From the NCBI GenBank assembly GCA_028824125.1, contig JAPPES010000059.1, positions 22,420-86,419 on the forward strand: 64,000 bases of DNA, given 5' to 3'. The notes under the pieces are model-generated. The model saw only the letters and a list, made by a program, of their open reading frames with translations, was not told the DNA's origin and searched no databases. The stretch is from Candidatus Poribacteria bacterium. GTDB lineage: Bacteria; Poribacteria; WGA-4E; WGA-3G. Of this stretch, positions 46,235 through 54,899 are shown piece by piece (position 1 is the stretch's first letter; each line of letters begins with the position of its first letter). The translations under genes and the position numbers were made by a program.

Positions 46235-46657
46235 TCAATTAATTGTCAAACCCATACTTCGCGCTGTGCCTTCAACCATTCGAATAGCTGCTTCTATATC
46301 CGTAGTATTAAGATCCGGTAATTTTGTTTCAGCAATTTCACGAATCTGAGCCTGACTCACAGCGGCGACCTTATTCCGATTTGGTTCTCCAGACCCTTTG
46401 GCAATTTTCGCCGCAGATTTGAGCAAAACAGCAGCAGGTGGCGATTTAACTGTGAAGGTAAAGGACCGATCACTATAACATGTAATGATAGTGGTGACAA
46501 CCATGCCACTTTGTTGCTGAGTCTGCGCGTTGAAGGTTTTTATAAATTCCTGCAGGTTAATCGCATAAGGCGCAAGACTAGGCCCCACGGGTGGTTGTGG
46601 AGTAGCCTGCCCGGATACTAACTGAAGTTTGACTTCACCTGCCACTTTTTTTGCCAT
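46235..46657 (-). CDS. rplK: Ribosomal protein uL11
   Basis: uL11 sits at the base of the factor-binding stalk and contacts 23S rRNA. The 140-residue product shows '[20 protein letters not shown]', '[10 protein letters not shown]', '[20 protein letters not shown]' and the C-terminal RNA-binding domain ending '[13 protein letters not shown]'. CGGAGA precedes the ATG. Confidence 0.97.
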   Translation of the reverse strand: MAKKVAGEVKLQLVSGQATPQPPVGPSLAPYAINLQEFIKTFNAQTQQQSGMVVTTIITCYSDRSFTFTVKSPPAAVLLKSAAKIAKGSGEPNRNKVAAVSQAQIREIAETKLPDLNTTDIEAAIRMVEGTARSMGLTIN

Positions 46658-46701
46658 TTGTTAATATCTCCGTATCTTTACTAATTTATAGCCTTTCAAC
46701 T

Positions 46702-47286
46702 TTATAGCCTTTCAACTCCAAGGAACCCCAATTCAAGAGGTGTTGAACGCCCAAAGATTGTAATTGAGAGGCTTAAGCGTTGTCGTTGCATATCTATTCC
46801 CAGAATTTCTGCGGTGAAAGTACTGAAAGGACCTTCAATAACGCGAACTTTATCACCCACAGCAAACGTCACCTCTGGTACCGGCTCCTGTTCCTCAACG
46901 GTTGAACTTTCCAACATCCGTTCTACATCTTCCGAACTAAGTGGGATTGGATTGGCATTTCCAAGAAATTGCATCACGCCGGGGGTTTCTTGGATAAAAG
47001 CCCAACTTTTTTGTCCAATCGAATTTTCTGAGTGTGGTCCAATTTCATGCCGAGAATTGATAAGAACATACCCTGGATAAGTAGGACTGCTTCTCACCTT
47101 GCGTTTTCCATCTTCATTCTTCACGGTAGTGGAGATAGGAACGTTAACCTGTAAAATTTCATCCTGAAGTTCCTTATCACTATCCGAATCAGAGGTGAGG
47201 CGTCTCTCAAGATTGGACTGTATTTTCTTTTCGTGTCCAGTATAGACCTGAACAATATACCAGTAACCAGTCATGACAATTTCCAT
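46702..47286 (-). CDS. nusG: Transcription termination/antitermination protein NusG
   Basis: NusG binds RNA polymerase and links it to Rho or the ribosome. The 194-residue protein has the NGN domain ('YWYIVQVYTGHEKKIQSNLE' at the start, 'YPGYVLINSR', 'TPGVMQFLGNANPIPLS') and a C-terminal KOW domain ('FAVGDKVRVIEGPFSTFTAE' to 'LELGFLGVERL'). Between 'ELQDEILQVNVPISTTVKN' and 'SSPTYPGY' there is the usual short loop. The start may be the ATG at 47284-47286 (AGGAA upstream) or one twelve bases later. Confidence 0.95.
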   Translation of the reverse strand: MEIVMTGYWYIVQVYTGHEKKIQSNLERRLTSDSDSDKELQDEILQVNVPISTTVKNEDGKRKVRSSPTYPGYVLINSRHEIGPHSENSIGQKSWAFIQETPGVMQFLGNANPIPLSSEDVERMLESSTVEEQEPVPEVTFAVGDKVRVIEGPFSTFTAEILGIDMQRQRLSLSITIFGRSTPLELGFLGVERL

Positions 47287-47407
47287 TATTTTAATTCCTA
47301 AAGTGCCAGAAGTAGAACTATGACAATTTGTTGGTGCTTAATCAAATGAACTTTTCTTCGCACGAAACAGGTATGAGAATGACAAGAAATCTCACCGAAC
47401 ATTTAAA

Positions 47408-47782
47408 TTAACGGAGAAAAATATTTCTTAAAAAAGACATTCCGAACCCTGTGAGTGGATCTTCAGGTTGAATAATGTATTGACTAACAAGAACAACGAC
47501 TAAAGGAATACATGCTATAGCTGTTGTGAGTAACCGCCGGTTCTCTAAGTCTCTACTAAGAAAAAAAACGACGATAGGAATTGCAACGAGGATCAATTCA
47601 GCGGGCCATTGCCATGTAGGTTGTCCAGAACTACCGTCAACAAGCCAGATGAAAGCACCCAAAATTGCAGAAGCAATTAAAACTACAACTGTACTGCCCC
47701 GCACCTGTTCCATGTCAGGTTTAGATACCTTCTGCCATTCTAAAAGTATGTTTTGAATGTAATTTTTAATTCGTGCTATCAT
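47408..47782 (-). CDS. secE: Preprotein translocase subunit SecE, with extra C-terminal membrane helices
   Basis: SecE stabilises SecY in the inner-membrane protein channel. The 124-residue protein starts at the ATG at 47780-47782 next to tRNA-Trp. Residues 12-33 ('LLEWQKVSKPDMEQVRGSTV') are the conserved SecE amphipathic segment, followed by the core membrane helix (about 33-53). Two more hydrophobic helices follow (about 60-78 and 84-103) before a tail 'FGMSFLRNIFLR'. In E. coli, by contrast, the two extra helices lie N-terminal of the core. Position between tRNA-Trp and nusG supports SecE strongly. Confidence 0.88.
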   Translation of the reverse strand: MIARIKNYIQNILLEWQKVSKPDMEQVRGSTVVVLIASAILGAFIWLVDGSSGQPTWQWPAELILVAIPIVVFFLSRDLENRRLLTTAIACIPLVVVLVSQYIIQPEDPLTGFGMSFLRNIFLR

Positions 47783-47791
47783 GATAAAAGG

Positions 47792-47865
47792 CAGGCCAGG
47801 AGGGATTCGAACCCCCAACATCCGGTTTTGGAGACCGGCGCTCTACCAGTTCGAGCTACTGGCCT
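47792..47865 (-). tRNA. tRNA-Trp (anticodon CCA)
   Basis: A 74-nt cloverleaf: acceptor AGGCCAG/CTGGCCT, D arm GCTCGAACTGGTAGAGC, anticodon arm CCGGT-CTCCAAA-ACCGG with anticodon CCA, T arm GGGGGTTCGAATCCCTC. The 3' CCA is not encoded. It lies between rpmG and secE, as in many bacteria. Confidence 0.96.
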
Positions 47866-47878
47866 GTGGACAAAAAGT

Positions 47879-48031
47879 CTATCGCGTCTCCTTATGCAGC
47901 GTATGTTTTCGACAGAAACGGCAATATTTTTTGCGCTCATACCGATCCTGCTGCGTCCGTCGATTCCGTGTTGTTACATAATTTCGTTGTTTACATGCAT
48001 CACATGCTAAAGTTACAATGTCTCTGGGCAT
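47879..48031 (-). CDS. rpmG: Ribosomal protein bL33
   Basis: A 50-residue open frame lies between tRNA-Trp and tRNA-Thr(GGT). It reads '[20 protein letters not shown]' and continues with '[20 protein letters not shown]' and '[10 protein letters not shown]'. These match bL33, a small 50S protein, in the Cys-containing form with two CxxC pairs (C10/C13 and C37/C40) that bind zinc. Its position beside tRNA-Trp and secE is common. Confidence 0.95.
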   Translation of the reverse strand: MPRDIVTLACDACKQRNYVTTRNRRTQQDRYERKKYCRFCRKHTLHKETR

Positions 48032-48056
48032 AATTTTCTTACCTCTCTATTATAGG

Positions 48057-48132
<76 letters not shown>

Positions 48133-48150
48133 AAATCACAAACTCACACA

Positions 48151-48223
48151 AGCGGGAGACGGGATTCGAACCCGCGACGCATGGCTTGGAAGGCCAATGC
48201 TCTACCAGCTGAGCTACTCCCGC
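48151..48223 (-). tRNA. tRNA-Gly (anticodon TCC)
   Basis: 73-nt cloverleaf: acceptor GCGGGAG/CTCCCGC, D arm GCTCAGCTGGTAGAGC, anticodon loop CTTCCAA (anticodon TCC) on a TGGC/GCCA stem with a T-T mismatch at the outer pair, T arm GCGGGTTCGAATCCCGT. No encoded CCA. Confidence 0.96.
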
Positions 48224-48234
48224 ACAAAAACGGA

Positions 48235-48316
48235 TGGGGGCGGACGGATTCGAACCGCCGTAGGCATTGCCAACAGATTTACAGTCTGCCCTTTTTGACC
48301 GCTCAAGCACACCCCC
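48235..48316 (-). tRNA. tRNA-Tyr (anticodon GTA)
   Basis: 82-nt class II tRNA with a long variable arm. Acceptor GGGGGTG/CGCCCCC (one T-G pair), anticodon arm CAGA-CTGTAAA-TCTG with anticodon GTA, T arm GGCGGTTCGAATCCGTC. No encoded CCA. Confidence 0.95.
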
Positions 48317-48325
48317 AAAATAGGA

Positions 48326-48397
48326 AGCTGACGAGAGGAATCGAACCTCCAACCTAGTGATTACAAATCACTTGCTCTACCATTGAGCCACGTCAGC
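48326..48397 (-). tRNA. tRNA-Thr (anticodon TGT)
   Basis: 72-nt cloverleaf: acceptor GCTGACG/CGTCAGC, D arm GCTCAATGGTAGAGC, anticodon arm AGTGA-TTTGTAA-TCACT with anticodon TGT, T arm GGAGGTTCGATTCCTCT. It is the first gene after the promoter at 48427-48455 and has no encoded CCA. Confidence 0.96.
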
Positions 48398-48426
48398 ACG
48401 CAACCGTGCCGATCTTCAACCTTTTA

Positions 48427-48455
48427 AGTATACACGCTTTAAGAGCATTTGTCAA
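48427..48455 (-). promoter_or_regulatory. Strong sigma-70 promoter of the tRNA-rpmG-secE-nusG-ribosomal cluster
   Basis: On the minus strand TTGACA and TATACT are separated by exactly 17 bp, with the -10 box about 30 bp before tRNA-Thr(TGT). It is near consensus, as expected for tRNA and ribosomal genes. Confidence 0.85.
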
Positions 48456-48475
48456 AAAAATCTCCTAATCGCGTT

Positions 48476-48925
48476 TTAGTCTCCATTATCGGTATCTTCA
48501 TCGGTGCCACTGGCTTCGGTATCCACATCGGTATCAGTGTCGCTGACTTCGGCCCCTACATCTTCATCAGTGTCGCTGACTTCACTATCTACATCTTCAT
48601 CGGTATCAGTGTCGCTGGTTTCGGTAAGACTTTCACCAAAGAGTTCCGCAATCTGTTCATCTCCATCTACTGCATCAAAACCATCAGATTCAGAAGTGAA
48701 GATAAGCTCAGCCTCGGGTTCCGAAGCATTTGGATCAACTGTCTTATATGTCAGTTCACCTGAAGCCAATTCTTCTGTTGCCACAGATACAGGTTTCTGC
48801 TTTTTGGATAAACCGGCTCCGAGAAGTTCATCATTTAATGCACGCGCCCGTTTTGCGATAACGTTAACTGCTAAATATTTATTCGACACCTGTTTTCCTA
48901 ACTCTTCTAAGTAGACAATTGCCAT
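48476..48925 (-). CDS. rpoZ: RNA polymerase omega subunit with long acidic tail
   Basis: Omega helps assemble RNA polymerase by clamping the beta-prime subunit. The first 60 residues fit the family: 'VSNKYLAVNVIAKRARALND', then 'KPVSVATEELASGELTY'. From about residue 75 the protein becomes strongly acidic, ending in repeats of 'SDTDTDEDV' and similar Ser-Asp-Thr-Glu units to residue 149; typical omega is 70-100 residues. The DNA of the tail is correspondingly repetitive. GGAGA precedes the ATG. It points the same way as the ribosomal cluster and sits just before its promoter. Confidence 0.82.
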   Translation of the reverse strand: MAIVYLEELGKQVSNKYLAVNVIAKRARALNDELLGAGLSKKQKPVSVATEELASGELTYKTVDPNASEPEAELIFTSESDGFDAVDGDEQIAELFGESLTETSDTDTDEDVDSEVSDTDEDVGAEVSDTDTDVDTEASGTDEDTDNGD

Positions 48926-48996
48926 CGTTTTTCTCCAAATTTTTCAAGACTCAACTTATAATTATATCCAATTTCTTCAGCGAAGTCAAATTAATT

Positions 48997-49025
48997 TTGA
49001 CATAATCCGAATAAAATGTTAGAAT
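48997..49025 (+). promoter_or_regulatory. Sigma-70 promoter for mqnC
   Basis: TTGACA at 48997-49002 and TAGAAT at 49020-49025 are 17 bp apart. Transcription would start near 49032, which rules out an in-frame start at 49016 and supports the ATG at 49070. Confidence 0.8.
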
Positions 49026-49069
49026 TATCTCATATACGTAAAGAACCTTGTAGAAGGATAATAAAACTA

Positions 49070-50137
49070 ATGGATAATACCATTCAACTCATATTGGAAA
49101 AAGTGCTTGCAGGGGAACGTTTGGATTTTGATGACGCACTCACACTTTTTAAAAGCCATGATCTGCTTGCACTGGGACAAGCCGCAGATGTTATCCGACA
49201 CCGAAAACATCCAGAAGGCTATATCACTTACATTGTTGACAGAAATATTAACTATACCAATTGGTGTTATGTTGATTGCGAATTCTGTGCCTTCTACCGC
49301 CACCGAAAAGACCCTGATGCCTATGTAATGGAACGTGAGGAACTCGGGCAAAAAATCCAAGAAACCCTTGATTTAGGCGGTGAGCTTATTCTGATGCAAG
49401 GTGGACTACATCCTAAACTCAAACTGGAATGGTATGAAGATTTACTCCGTTGGATAAAAACCAACTACCCAATACACATCCACGGATTTTCGCCCCCCGA
49501 ACTGGATTGGTTCGCCAAGATTAACCGCATGTCATTGCGAGAAGTCCTTACCCGCCTTCGCGATGCTGGGCTTGACTCTATACCCGGTGGCGGCGCAGAA
49601 ATCTTAACCGATCACGCCCGGAACAAGATTAGCCCTAAAAAGTGTACAGCGGACGAGTGGCTTGAAGTCATGCGACAGGGGCATGTGGTCGGACTCAAAT
49701 CAAGTGCTACTATGATGTATGGACACGTCGAAAGTTATGCTGAACGCGTGGAACATTTAATGCGGTTGCGCGATCTGCAAGATGAAACAGGCGGGTTTAC
49801 AGCATTTATTTGTTGGTCTTTTCAGCCAAGTAACACAGAACTTGAACACATTCCACCCGCTGGTAGCTTTGAGTATCTAAAAACTTTAGCAATCTCCCGC
49901 TTGTTTTTAGATAATATTGACAACTTTCAGTCATCGTGGGTTACGCAGGGACCCAAAATTGGACAACTCTCGCTCAAGTTCGGCGCCAACGATATGGGTG
50001 GAACAATGATAGAAGAAAACGTAGTCAGCAAAGCTGGCACCGTCTATTGTATGCCGATAGAGGAGATTGAACGAACTATCTCAGAATTAGGATTTGTCCC
50101 GAAACGTAGAAACTTTTTCTATGACGTTCTCAATTAG
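49070..50137 (+). CDS. mqnC: Cyclic dehypoxanthinyl futalosine synthase
   Basis: MqnC is a radical-SAM enzyme that cyclises dehypoxanthine futalosine in the futalosine route to menaquinone. The 355-residue product has the cluster motif 'NWCYVDCEFCAFYR' (Cys66, Cys70, Cys73), 'ELILMQGGLHP', 'HIHGFSPPELDWFAK', 'DSIPGGGAEIL' and 'SATMMYGHVESYAERVEHL'. The C-terminal 'GANDMGGTMIEENVVSKAG' is characteristic of MqnC/MqnE/CofH relatives. Promoter and an AAGGA site support the ATG at 49070. Its last bases overlap the stop codon of the convergent chaperone gene by four bases. Confidence 0.94.
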   Translation: MDNTIQLILEKVLAGERLDFDDALTLFKSHDLLALGQAADVIRHRKHPEGYITYIVDRNINYTNWCYVDCEFCAFYRHRKDPDAYVMEREELGQKIQETLDLGGELILMQGGLHPKLKLEWYEDLLRWIKTNYPIHIHGFSPPELDWFAKINRMSLREVLTRLRDAGLDSIPGGGAEILTDHARNKISPKKCTADEWLEVMRQGHVVGLKSSATMMYGHVESYAERVEHLMRLRDLQDETGGFTAFICWSFQPSNTELEHIPPAGSFEYLKTLAISRLFLDNIDNFQSSWVTQGPKIGQLSLKFGANDMGGTMIEENVVSKAGTVYCMPIEEIERTISELGFVPKRRNFFYDVLN

Positions 50138-52104
50138 CGATAGTCTTCGTGAATCCAGACATTCGCAGCTTTTTTCCGTGCAGCAAACCAATTATCATAA
50201 GCTTCCACTTTCTTGTCCTGAAGAAGTGTCTGATAACGTTGTGCCTTTTGCACAGGATCCGTTCGGAACAATTCTACATCCGGTTCTACGCGTTCGACTA
50301 ATTCAATGAGGTAAACCGATACGTCCCCTGTGATCGATTCGGTACCTCTAAATGGTCCACCGACATCCCCTACAGACATTTTAAACGCAGCGAACATCAC
50401 TTCCTTTGAATTACCCATACCAGAAACGTAGTGTCTTCCAGGTGTCCGATTAAAAAGCCCACTTTCTTGAACGGGTTTTTGGTCTATTGTGGCACCTTCA
50501 GGTGCTTTATATCTTTTTATTAAGCCATCCAACGATTCACCGTCTGTCCGTTGATTTAACAGATTTTGCGCATCTGCCAAAGCACTCTCTTTGGCTTTTT
50601 TCTTACGTAAATCGTTAATAACATCATCTTTAACGTCCGCAAATTCAGGAATAGCAGCAGGTTTCTTCCCCAGAACAGTTGCGACAAAATAGGCTGTAAC
50701 ATTTCCGCCGAAACCTTTTGTTTCAATTGTTTTCGTCACGCCTATTTCCATATCAAAAACTTCCTCAGTAAATCCTCGGTAGTTAACTGGCGATCCGACA
50801 TTCGGAATTTGACTGTCATCTTTACTGAAAAAATCTGTTTCCCACACTGTGAGTGATAGTTCCTTATACCTATCAAGTCCGATGGCAGTTTCATAATCCT
50901 CAACCTCAATGTCAAAGAGTAGATTATCAGCGATCTCTTTTGCATTATCCACGCCATTGATCTGAACCAATTTGGTTCTGATTCCGCTTTCTACTTCAAG
51001 GAAGGGCTTAAGAGTTGGTGCATGCTTTTCTTCCAATTGAATAATATGATATCCAAATCTTGTTTCAACGAGATCGCTTACTTCCCCAGGCTTTAATATA
51101 TCAAAACACGCTTCTTCAAACGGTTTTACCATTTGCCCGCGCCCAAAATACTTGCCAGGGGGGAGGTGCGGTATACTACTCCCTAATGCACCACCATCTG
51201 CAGCAGAGGGCCCCTCTGAATGTGTTTTCGCTAAATCCGCAAACGATGCCCCAGCCGCCAATTCATCTTTGACGGTTTTAAGTAATTTTTCTGCAGCCGC
51301 TTCCGTTTCTGCTTTTTGTTCATCAGTAACATTGTTTGGGTCTGGGAACTTTTTCAAAATATGCCGCGCTTTGACAAACTCCTGAGTCGTGAATTCGCTT
51401 TGATTCTCAGTGTAATACGTTTCAACATCTGAAGTTGAGACAAAGTCCGCGGGATTAATTCTAATGAATTTAATCTTTACCTGCTCTTCGGTTTTATAGT
51501 CGTTCTGATTTTCCTGAAAAAACGTCCCCGCTTCTACGTCATCTACATTGACAGTTGAAACATAGTCGCTGTCCCGAAATTCAATAAATTTTATTTTTGC
51601 CTTGTCTGCCTCAAGTTGATAAGCCTGTTCAGCCTCTGTATCGGTAACCAATTCAAGGTTTTGGACATTATCTCGGAGTGCTGTTGCACTAAGTTGAAAC
51701 TTATACCAGTTTGCTACCCCGGCCCCGATTTGATTATACAGTTGAACTCGGTTTATATCACTCCGAATATAACGTTCAATTTCTGCATCGCTAATTCTTG
51801 CACTCCCTTCAATTGCCCGTTTGATCAAATCATCAATAATATCTTTTTCTGTCTGTTTCTGGTCAGGTGTGTTACCAAACCTTTGGTTCTGTTGTTGCCG
51901 CATCCGGTCCGAGACCATTCTATCAAAATCACCTCTTGTTACTACTTCCAATGCGTCAATTTTAAGAACAACCTCTGCCTCAGTCCCATCTCCTCGTCCA
52001 CCGCTTGAGCCGCTGTAAAGCATAATTGACCCAATGACGAAGACAACCGCAATTACCCACATAAAGAGTTGGGCAATAAATTTTTCCCGTAGAAAGATAA
52101 TCAT
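50134..52104 (-). CDS. PpiD/SurA-like periplasmic peptidyl-prolyl isomerase
   Basis: This 656-residue protein is a membrane-anchored folding helper for exported proteins. An N-terminal membrane helix (about residues 10-32) is followed by SurA_N-type helices, a PPIC (parvulin) domain ('VKARHILKKFPDP', 'SFADLAKTHSEGPSAADGGA', 'FGYHIIQLEEKH') at about 248-370, and a long C-terminal part with a second, degraded-looking parvulin-like region. The order matches PpiD. AGGAGA precedes the ATG. It converges on mqnC, with stops overlapping by four bases. Confidence 0.9.
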   Translation of the reverse strand: MIIFLREKFIAQLFMWVIAVVFVIGSIMLYSGSSGGRGDGTEAEVVLKIDALEVVTRGDFDRMVSDRMRQQQNQRFGNTPDQKQTEKDIIDDLIKRAIEGSARISDAEIERYIRSDINRVQLYNQIGAGVANWYKFQLSATALRDNVQNLELVTDTEAEQAYQLEADKAKIKFIEFRDSDYVSTVNVDDVEAGTFFQENQNDYKTEEQVKIKFIRINPADFVSTSDVETYYTENQSEFTTQEFVKARHILKKFPDPNNVTDEQKAETEAAAEKLLKTVKDELAAGASFADLAKTHSEGPSAADGGALGSSIPHLPPGKYFGRGQMVKPFEEACFDILKPGEVSDLVETRFGYHIIQLEEKHAPTLKPFLEVESGIRTKLVQINGVDNAKEIADNLLFDIEVEDYETAIGLDRYKELSLTVWETDFFSKDDSQIPNVGSPVNYRGFTEEVFDMEIGVTKTIETKGFGGNVTAYFVATVLGKKPAAIPEFADVKDDVINDLRKKKAKESALADAQNLLNQRTDGESLDGLIKRYKAPEGATIDQKPVQESGLFNRTPGRHYVSGMGNSKEVMFAAFKMSVGDVGGPFRGTESITGDVSVYLIELVERVEPDVELFRTDPVQKAQRYQTLLQDKKVEAYDNWFAARKKAANVWIHEDYR

Positions 52105-52192
52105 CTGTAATCTTCTCTCCTCAATTTGAATTATACTACCTTTAATGATACTCTATAGTAGAGTATTTTTCAATAATTTTTTAGTTTAACAC

Positions 52193-52221
52193 TTGCATTT
52201 TGTTGTGTTTTAACATATAAT
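52193..52221 (+). promoter_or_regulatory. Promoter for the OGG-type glycosylase
   Basis: A perfect TATAAT at 52216-52221 has a weak -35 match (TTGCAT, 52193-52198) 17 bp upstream. The predicted transcript would have a leader of only about ten bases before the ATG at 52239. Confidence 0.55.
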
Positions 52222-52238
52222 TTCGTTTAAGAGTGCCA

Positions 52239-53150
52239 ATGAAGATAGATGATATTTCGAATCAACGTCAAATATGCATACAGCATTTGACAGATTTTAA
52301 CCTAAAATTTACCTTAGAATCTGGACAGTCATTCCGGTGGAACCGAGTGGATGACGCGTATTTTGGTGTCGTTGAAGCACAGATACTCAAAATCCAGCAA
52401 AGAGGGGATACCTTAATTATAGATAGCTCAAAGGGTGAACCAATTGCCACATCGTACCTACATCACTATCTTGATCTACACAGAGATTTGGGATCAATTT
52501 TAGCTGCAGTGAACGTTGATGCTTACATTGAGCGAGCAATAAATCGGTTCTGGGGAATGCGTCTTTTGAATCAGGAATTATGGGAAACTATCGCGTCGTT
52601 TATCTTATCGCAAAACAACAACATGGCACGTATCCGCAGCATTATCCAATTACTTTCTGAACGTTTCGGGCAGAGGTTGGCGTTTGACGGTTACGTGGAT
52701 TACACTTTTCCTTTACCGCAAACACTCGCGGATGCAGGTGTTGACGAAATTTTTGCCTGCGGCACCGGGTACCGGGCACGTTATTTGTGGAATGCAGCAA
52801 GCACCGTAGCCAACGGAGAACTTGAACTTGAAACACTCAAACGGATGGACTATCCTGAAGCAAAACAGGAATTGATGAAATTGGAAGGAATCGGCGAAAA
52901 AGTTGCTGATTGTATCTGTCTTTTTTCTCTTGGACACCTAACAGCATTGCCTGTTGATGTCTGGATAAAACGGATTTTTGAACGTGTATATCTTCGCAAA
53001 CGTGCAACGCCACGTGAAATTCAAGAATTTGCTAAAAACTATTTCGGTGAATTTGTCGGATATGCACAACAATACCTATTTCACTATGCCCAAAATCAAC
53101 CTGACTGGGCAGATGCTGAACATTTGGCATTGCGTTATAAGAAAAGATAA
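52239..53150 (+). CDS. ogg: 8-oxoguanine DNA glycosylase (OGG1 family)
   Basis: This enzyme excises 8-oxoguanine from damaged DNA and can nick the abasic site. The 303-residue product has the OGG N-terminal domain ('FTLESGQSFRWNRVDDAYFG'), 'ETIASFILSQNNNMARIRSI', and the helix-hairpin-helix with Lys221 ('LEGIGEKVADCICLFSLGH') and catalytic Asp240 ('ALPVDVWIKRIFERVY'). This layout is closest to the eukaryote-like OGG1/clostridial OGG type rather than MutM. The ATG at 52239 is preferred over a GTG at 52233. Confidence 0.93.
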   Translation: MKIDDISNQRQICIQHLTDFNLKFTLESGQSFRWNRVDDAYFGVVEAQILKIQQRGDTLIIDSSKGEPIATSYLHHYLDLHRDLGSILAAVNVDAYIERAINRFWGMRLLNQELWETIASFILSQNNNMARIRSIIQLLSERFGQRLAFDGYVDYTFPLPQTLADAGVDEIFACGTGYRARYLWNAASTVANGELELETLKRMDYPEAKQELMKLEGIGEKVADCICLFSLGHLTALPVDVWIKRIFERVYLRKRATPREIQEFAKNYFGEFVGYAQQYLFHYAQNQPDWADAEHLALRYKKR

Positions 53151-53249
53151 TCAAGCTGTGGATTGGGTTGAACAGAACAACCCTAACAAATCGCATTTAT
53201 GATATGTGTTGTAAATAATACCAAATTAACGGAATTTATTTTTTCCAAC

Positions 53250-53274
53250 GGTAGGTGCGGTTTCCTAACCGCAC
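53250..53274. repeat. Short dispersed hairpin (GGTAGG type)
   Basis: GGTAGG is followed by GTGCGGTT-TCCT-AACCGCAC, a perfect eight-pair stem. Similar GGTAGG-linked hairpins occur at 8563-8580 (reversed) and 55640-55663, so this is a dispersed repeat family in the genome. Confidence 0.6.
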
Positions 53275-53344
53275 ACTTAGCAAGACGAATCACGTTAATG
53301 TTGGTATAATAGAGATTAGTCAAAAGTATATTTTGGAGGATTCA

Positions 53345-53701
53345 ATGTCTGAAACAACAGGGAAAAATGTAGTGTCTCTTCTTGAAGAGCATGTAGACCT
53401 TGCCATTTCGACCGTTAAAAAATTAAGAGATGAAAAACTGGGGCTTGAAGCTGAAATTGCTCGGCTCAACAGCGATGTGGTGGAACGTGACGCAAAAATT
53501 CAAGAGTTGGAAAATCTTAATAGTGACTTACGAGAAGCATCCGAGCTTGCACGGTTAGCCACTGAAGAAGAACGGGCTGGAATCCGACGGCAGCTTGAAG
53601 GACTAATGGATGGTCTCGTTGAACCAGAAGGCGCATCAGCAGGCCCTGACAAAACAGCCGACAGCTCTGAAGATGAAGTGCTGTTTAAAGCTAAAAGTTA
53701 A
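53345..53701 (+). CDS. Small coiled-coil protein, ZapB-like architecture
   Basis: The 118-residue protein starts at an ATG with TTGGAGGA upstream. Residues 15-90 are predicted coiled coil with heptads of Leu, Glu and Lys ('TVKKLRDEKLGLEAEIARLN' onwards), and the tail is acidic ('EDEVLF'). No enzyme motif is present. ZapB-like cell-division coiled coils have this size and layout, but this is only architectural similarity. The glycosyltransferase begins about 25 bases after its stop. Confidence 0.65.
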   Translation: MSETTGKNVVSLLEEHVDLAISTVKKLRDEKLGLEAEIARLNSDVVERDAKIQELENLNSDLREASELARLATEEERAGIRRQLEGLMDGLVEPEGASAGPDKTADSSEDEVLFKAKS

Positions 53702-53726
53702 GAGCAACATTCTGAAGCCAAAATTG

Positions 53727-54857
53727 GTGCGTGTCTTAGTCCTTTCCCATTCTTATATAATAAAACCGTATCGGAGGAAGTTCAATCTCATTGCGGCAAA
53801 GCCGGATGTCACAATGCGTGTTCTCACGCCTGACCGTTGGTACGAAAGTATTCAGGAGATACGTTTTGAACCTGAGTCTGACGTTCATTGCGAAGAGGCC
53901 CCTTGCCCGATACGGTTTTCTGGTTATGGTAGCCGTTTTTTCTACCGTCGAGGTATAGCACAGCATTTCAAGGACTTCCAACCCGATATTATCCATCTGG
54001 AAGAGGAAGCATGGAGTCTAAATGCGTTGCAGACAGTGCGACTGAAACGGCGCTTTTGTCCAAACAGCCGCTTCATCTTTCGCACTTCGCTTAGTATTCC
54101 GTCTAAACAACGTTTTGGTCCCTTACCTGTTTGGATTGAAAAACAAGTTTTCCGCGAAACCGACATCGCTTTTCCGCTCAGTGAGAATGCTGGCAAAATT
54201 CTAAAGCAGCGCGGATATGTAGGCGCACAGGTTCCGTTTCCAAACGGTGTTGATATTTCGCTATTTCAGAAACGAGATATGCGCGAATTGAAAACATCTC
54301 TCGGACTCGCCGACACATTTGTTATCGGTTATATCGGCAGGCTAATGCAGATGAAGGGCATAGATACGTTCATTGATGCAGCAGCGATGCTTGACTTTCC
54401 GTTCAAACTTTTAATTGTTGGACAAGGTGAGGATAAGCAAAAATTCCGCGATATTGCTGCAAAACATCAAATCACAGAGAAAATTGTCTGGATTGATGCT
54501 GTCCCTCCCGAAGAAGTTCCCAACTATCTCAACTGTATGGATACTCTGGTTTTGCCTTCCCGCACTACAGCGGATTGGGTAGAATTTTTTGGCAGAGTGT
54601 TGATTGAAGGCATGGCATGCGAAGTGCCAGTGATCGGCTCAGATTCAGGTGAAATCCCACAAGTTATCGGTGATGCGGGTTTAGTTTTTCCAGAAGGAGA
54701 TGCCGCAGCTTTAGCAGAAAAGATAAAACAGATCGCATCTGATCCAACACTTCGTCAGACCCTCCAAAAACGTGGTCTGAAAAGGGTGCAAAATTTTACA
54801 TGGGAAACAATCGCCCAACGCACTTATGAGGTGTATCAGCAGCTGTTAGCAGAGTAG
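53727..54857 (+). CDS. Family 4 glycosyltransferase (GT-B fold)
   Basis: The protein of about 376 residues transfers a sugar from a nucleotide donor to an acceptor such as a lipid, cell-wall polymer or exopolysaccharide. The C-terminal half carries the GT4 signature: 'VIGYIGRLMQMKGIDTFIDA', 'FKLLIVGQGEDKQKF', 'EFFGRVLIEGMACEVPVIGS' and 'GEIPQVIGDAGLVFPEGD' (Glu residues bind the nucleotide sugar). The N-terminal domain is more variable. The start is uncertain: the homology begins at 'VRVLVLSHSY', with a GTG at 53727 or TTG at 53724; no good ribosome site exists, so translation may depend on the coiled-coil gene upstream. Confidence 0.85.
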   Translation: MRVLVLSHSYIIKPYRRKFNLIAAKPDVTMRVLTPDRWYESIQEIRFEPESDVHCEEAPCPIRFSGYGSRFFYRRGIAQHFKDFQPDIIHLEEEAWSLNALQTVRLKRRFCPNSRFIFRTSLSIPSKQRFGPLPVWIEKQVFRETDIAFPLSENAGKILKQRGYVGAQVPFPNGVDISLFQKRDMRELKTSLGLADTFVIGYIGRLMQMKGIDTFIDAAAMLDFPFKLLIVGQGEDKQKFRDIAAKHQITEKIVWIDAVPPEEVPNYLNCMDTLVLPSRTTADWVEFFGRVLIEGMACEVPVIGSDSGEIPQVIGDAGLVFPEGDAAALAEKIKQIASDPTLRQTLQKRGLKRVQNFTWETIAQRTYEVYQQLLAE

Positions 54858-54899
54858 AGTCTACTCATAAATAGTAAGGTAATTTTTACGGAGAATAAA

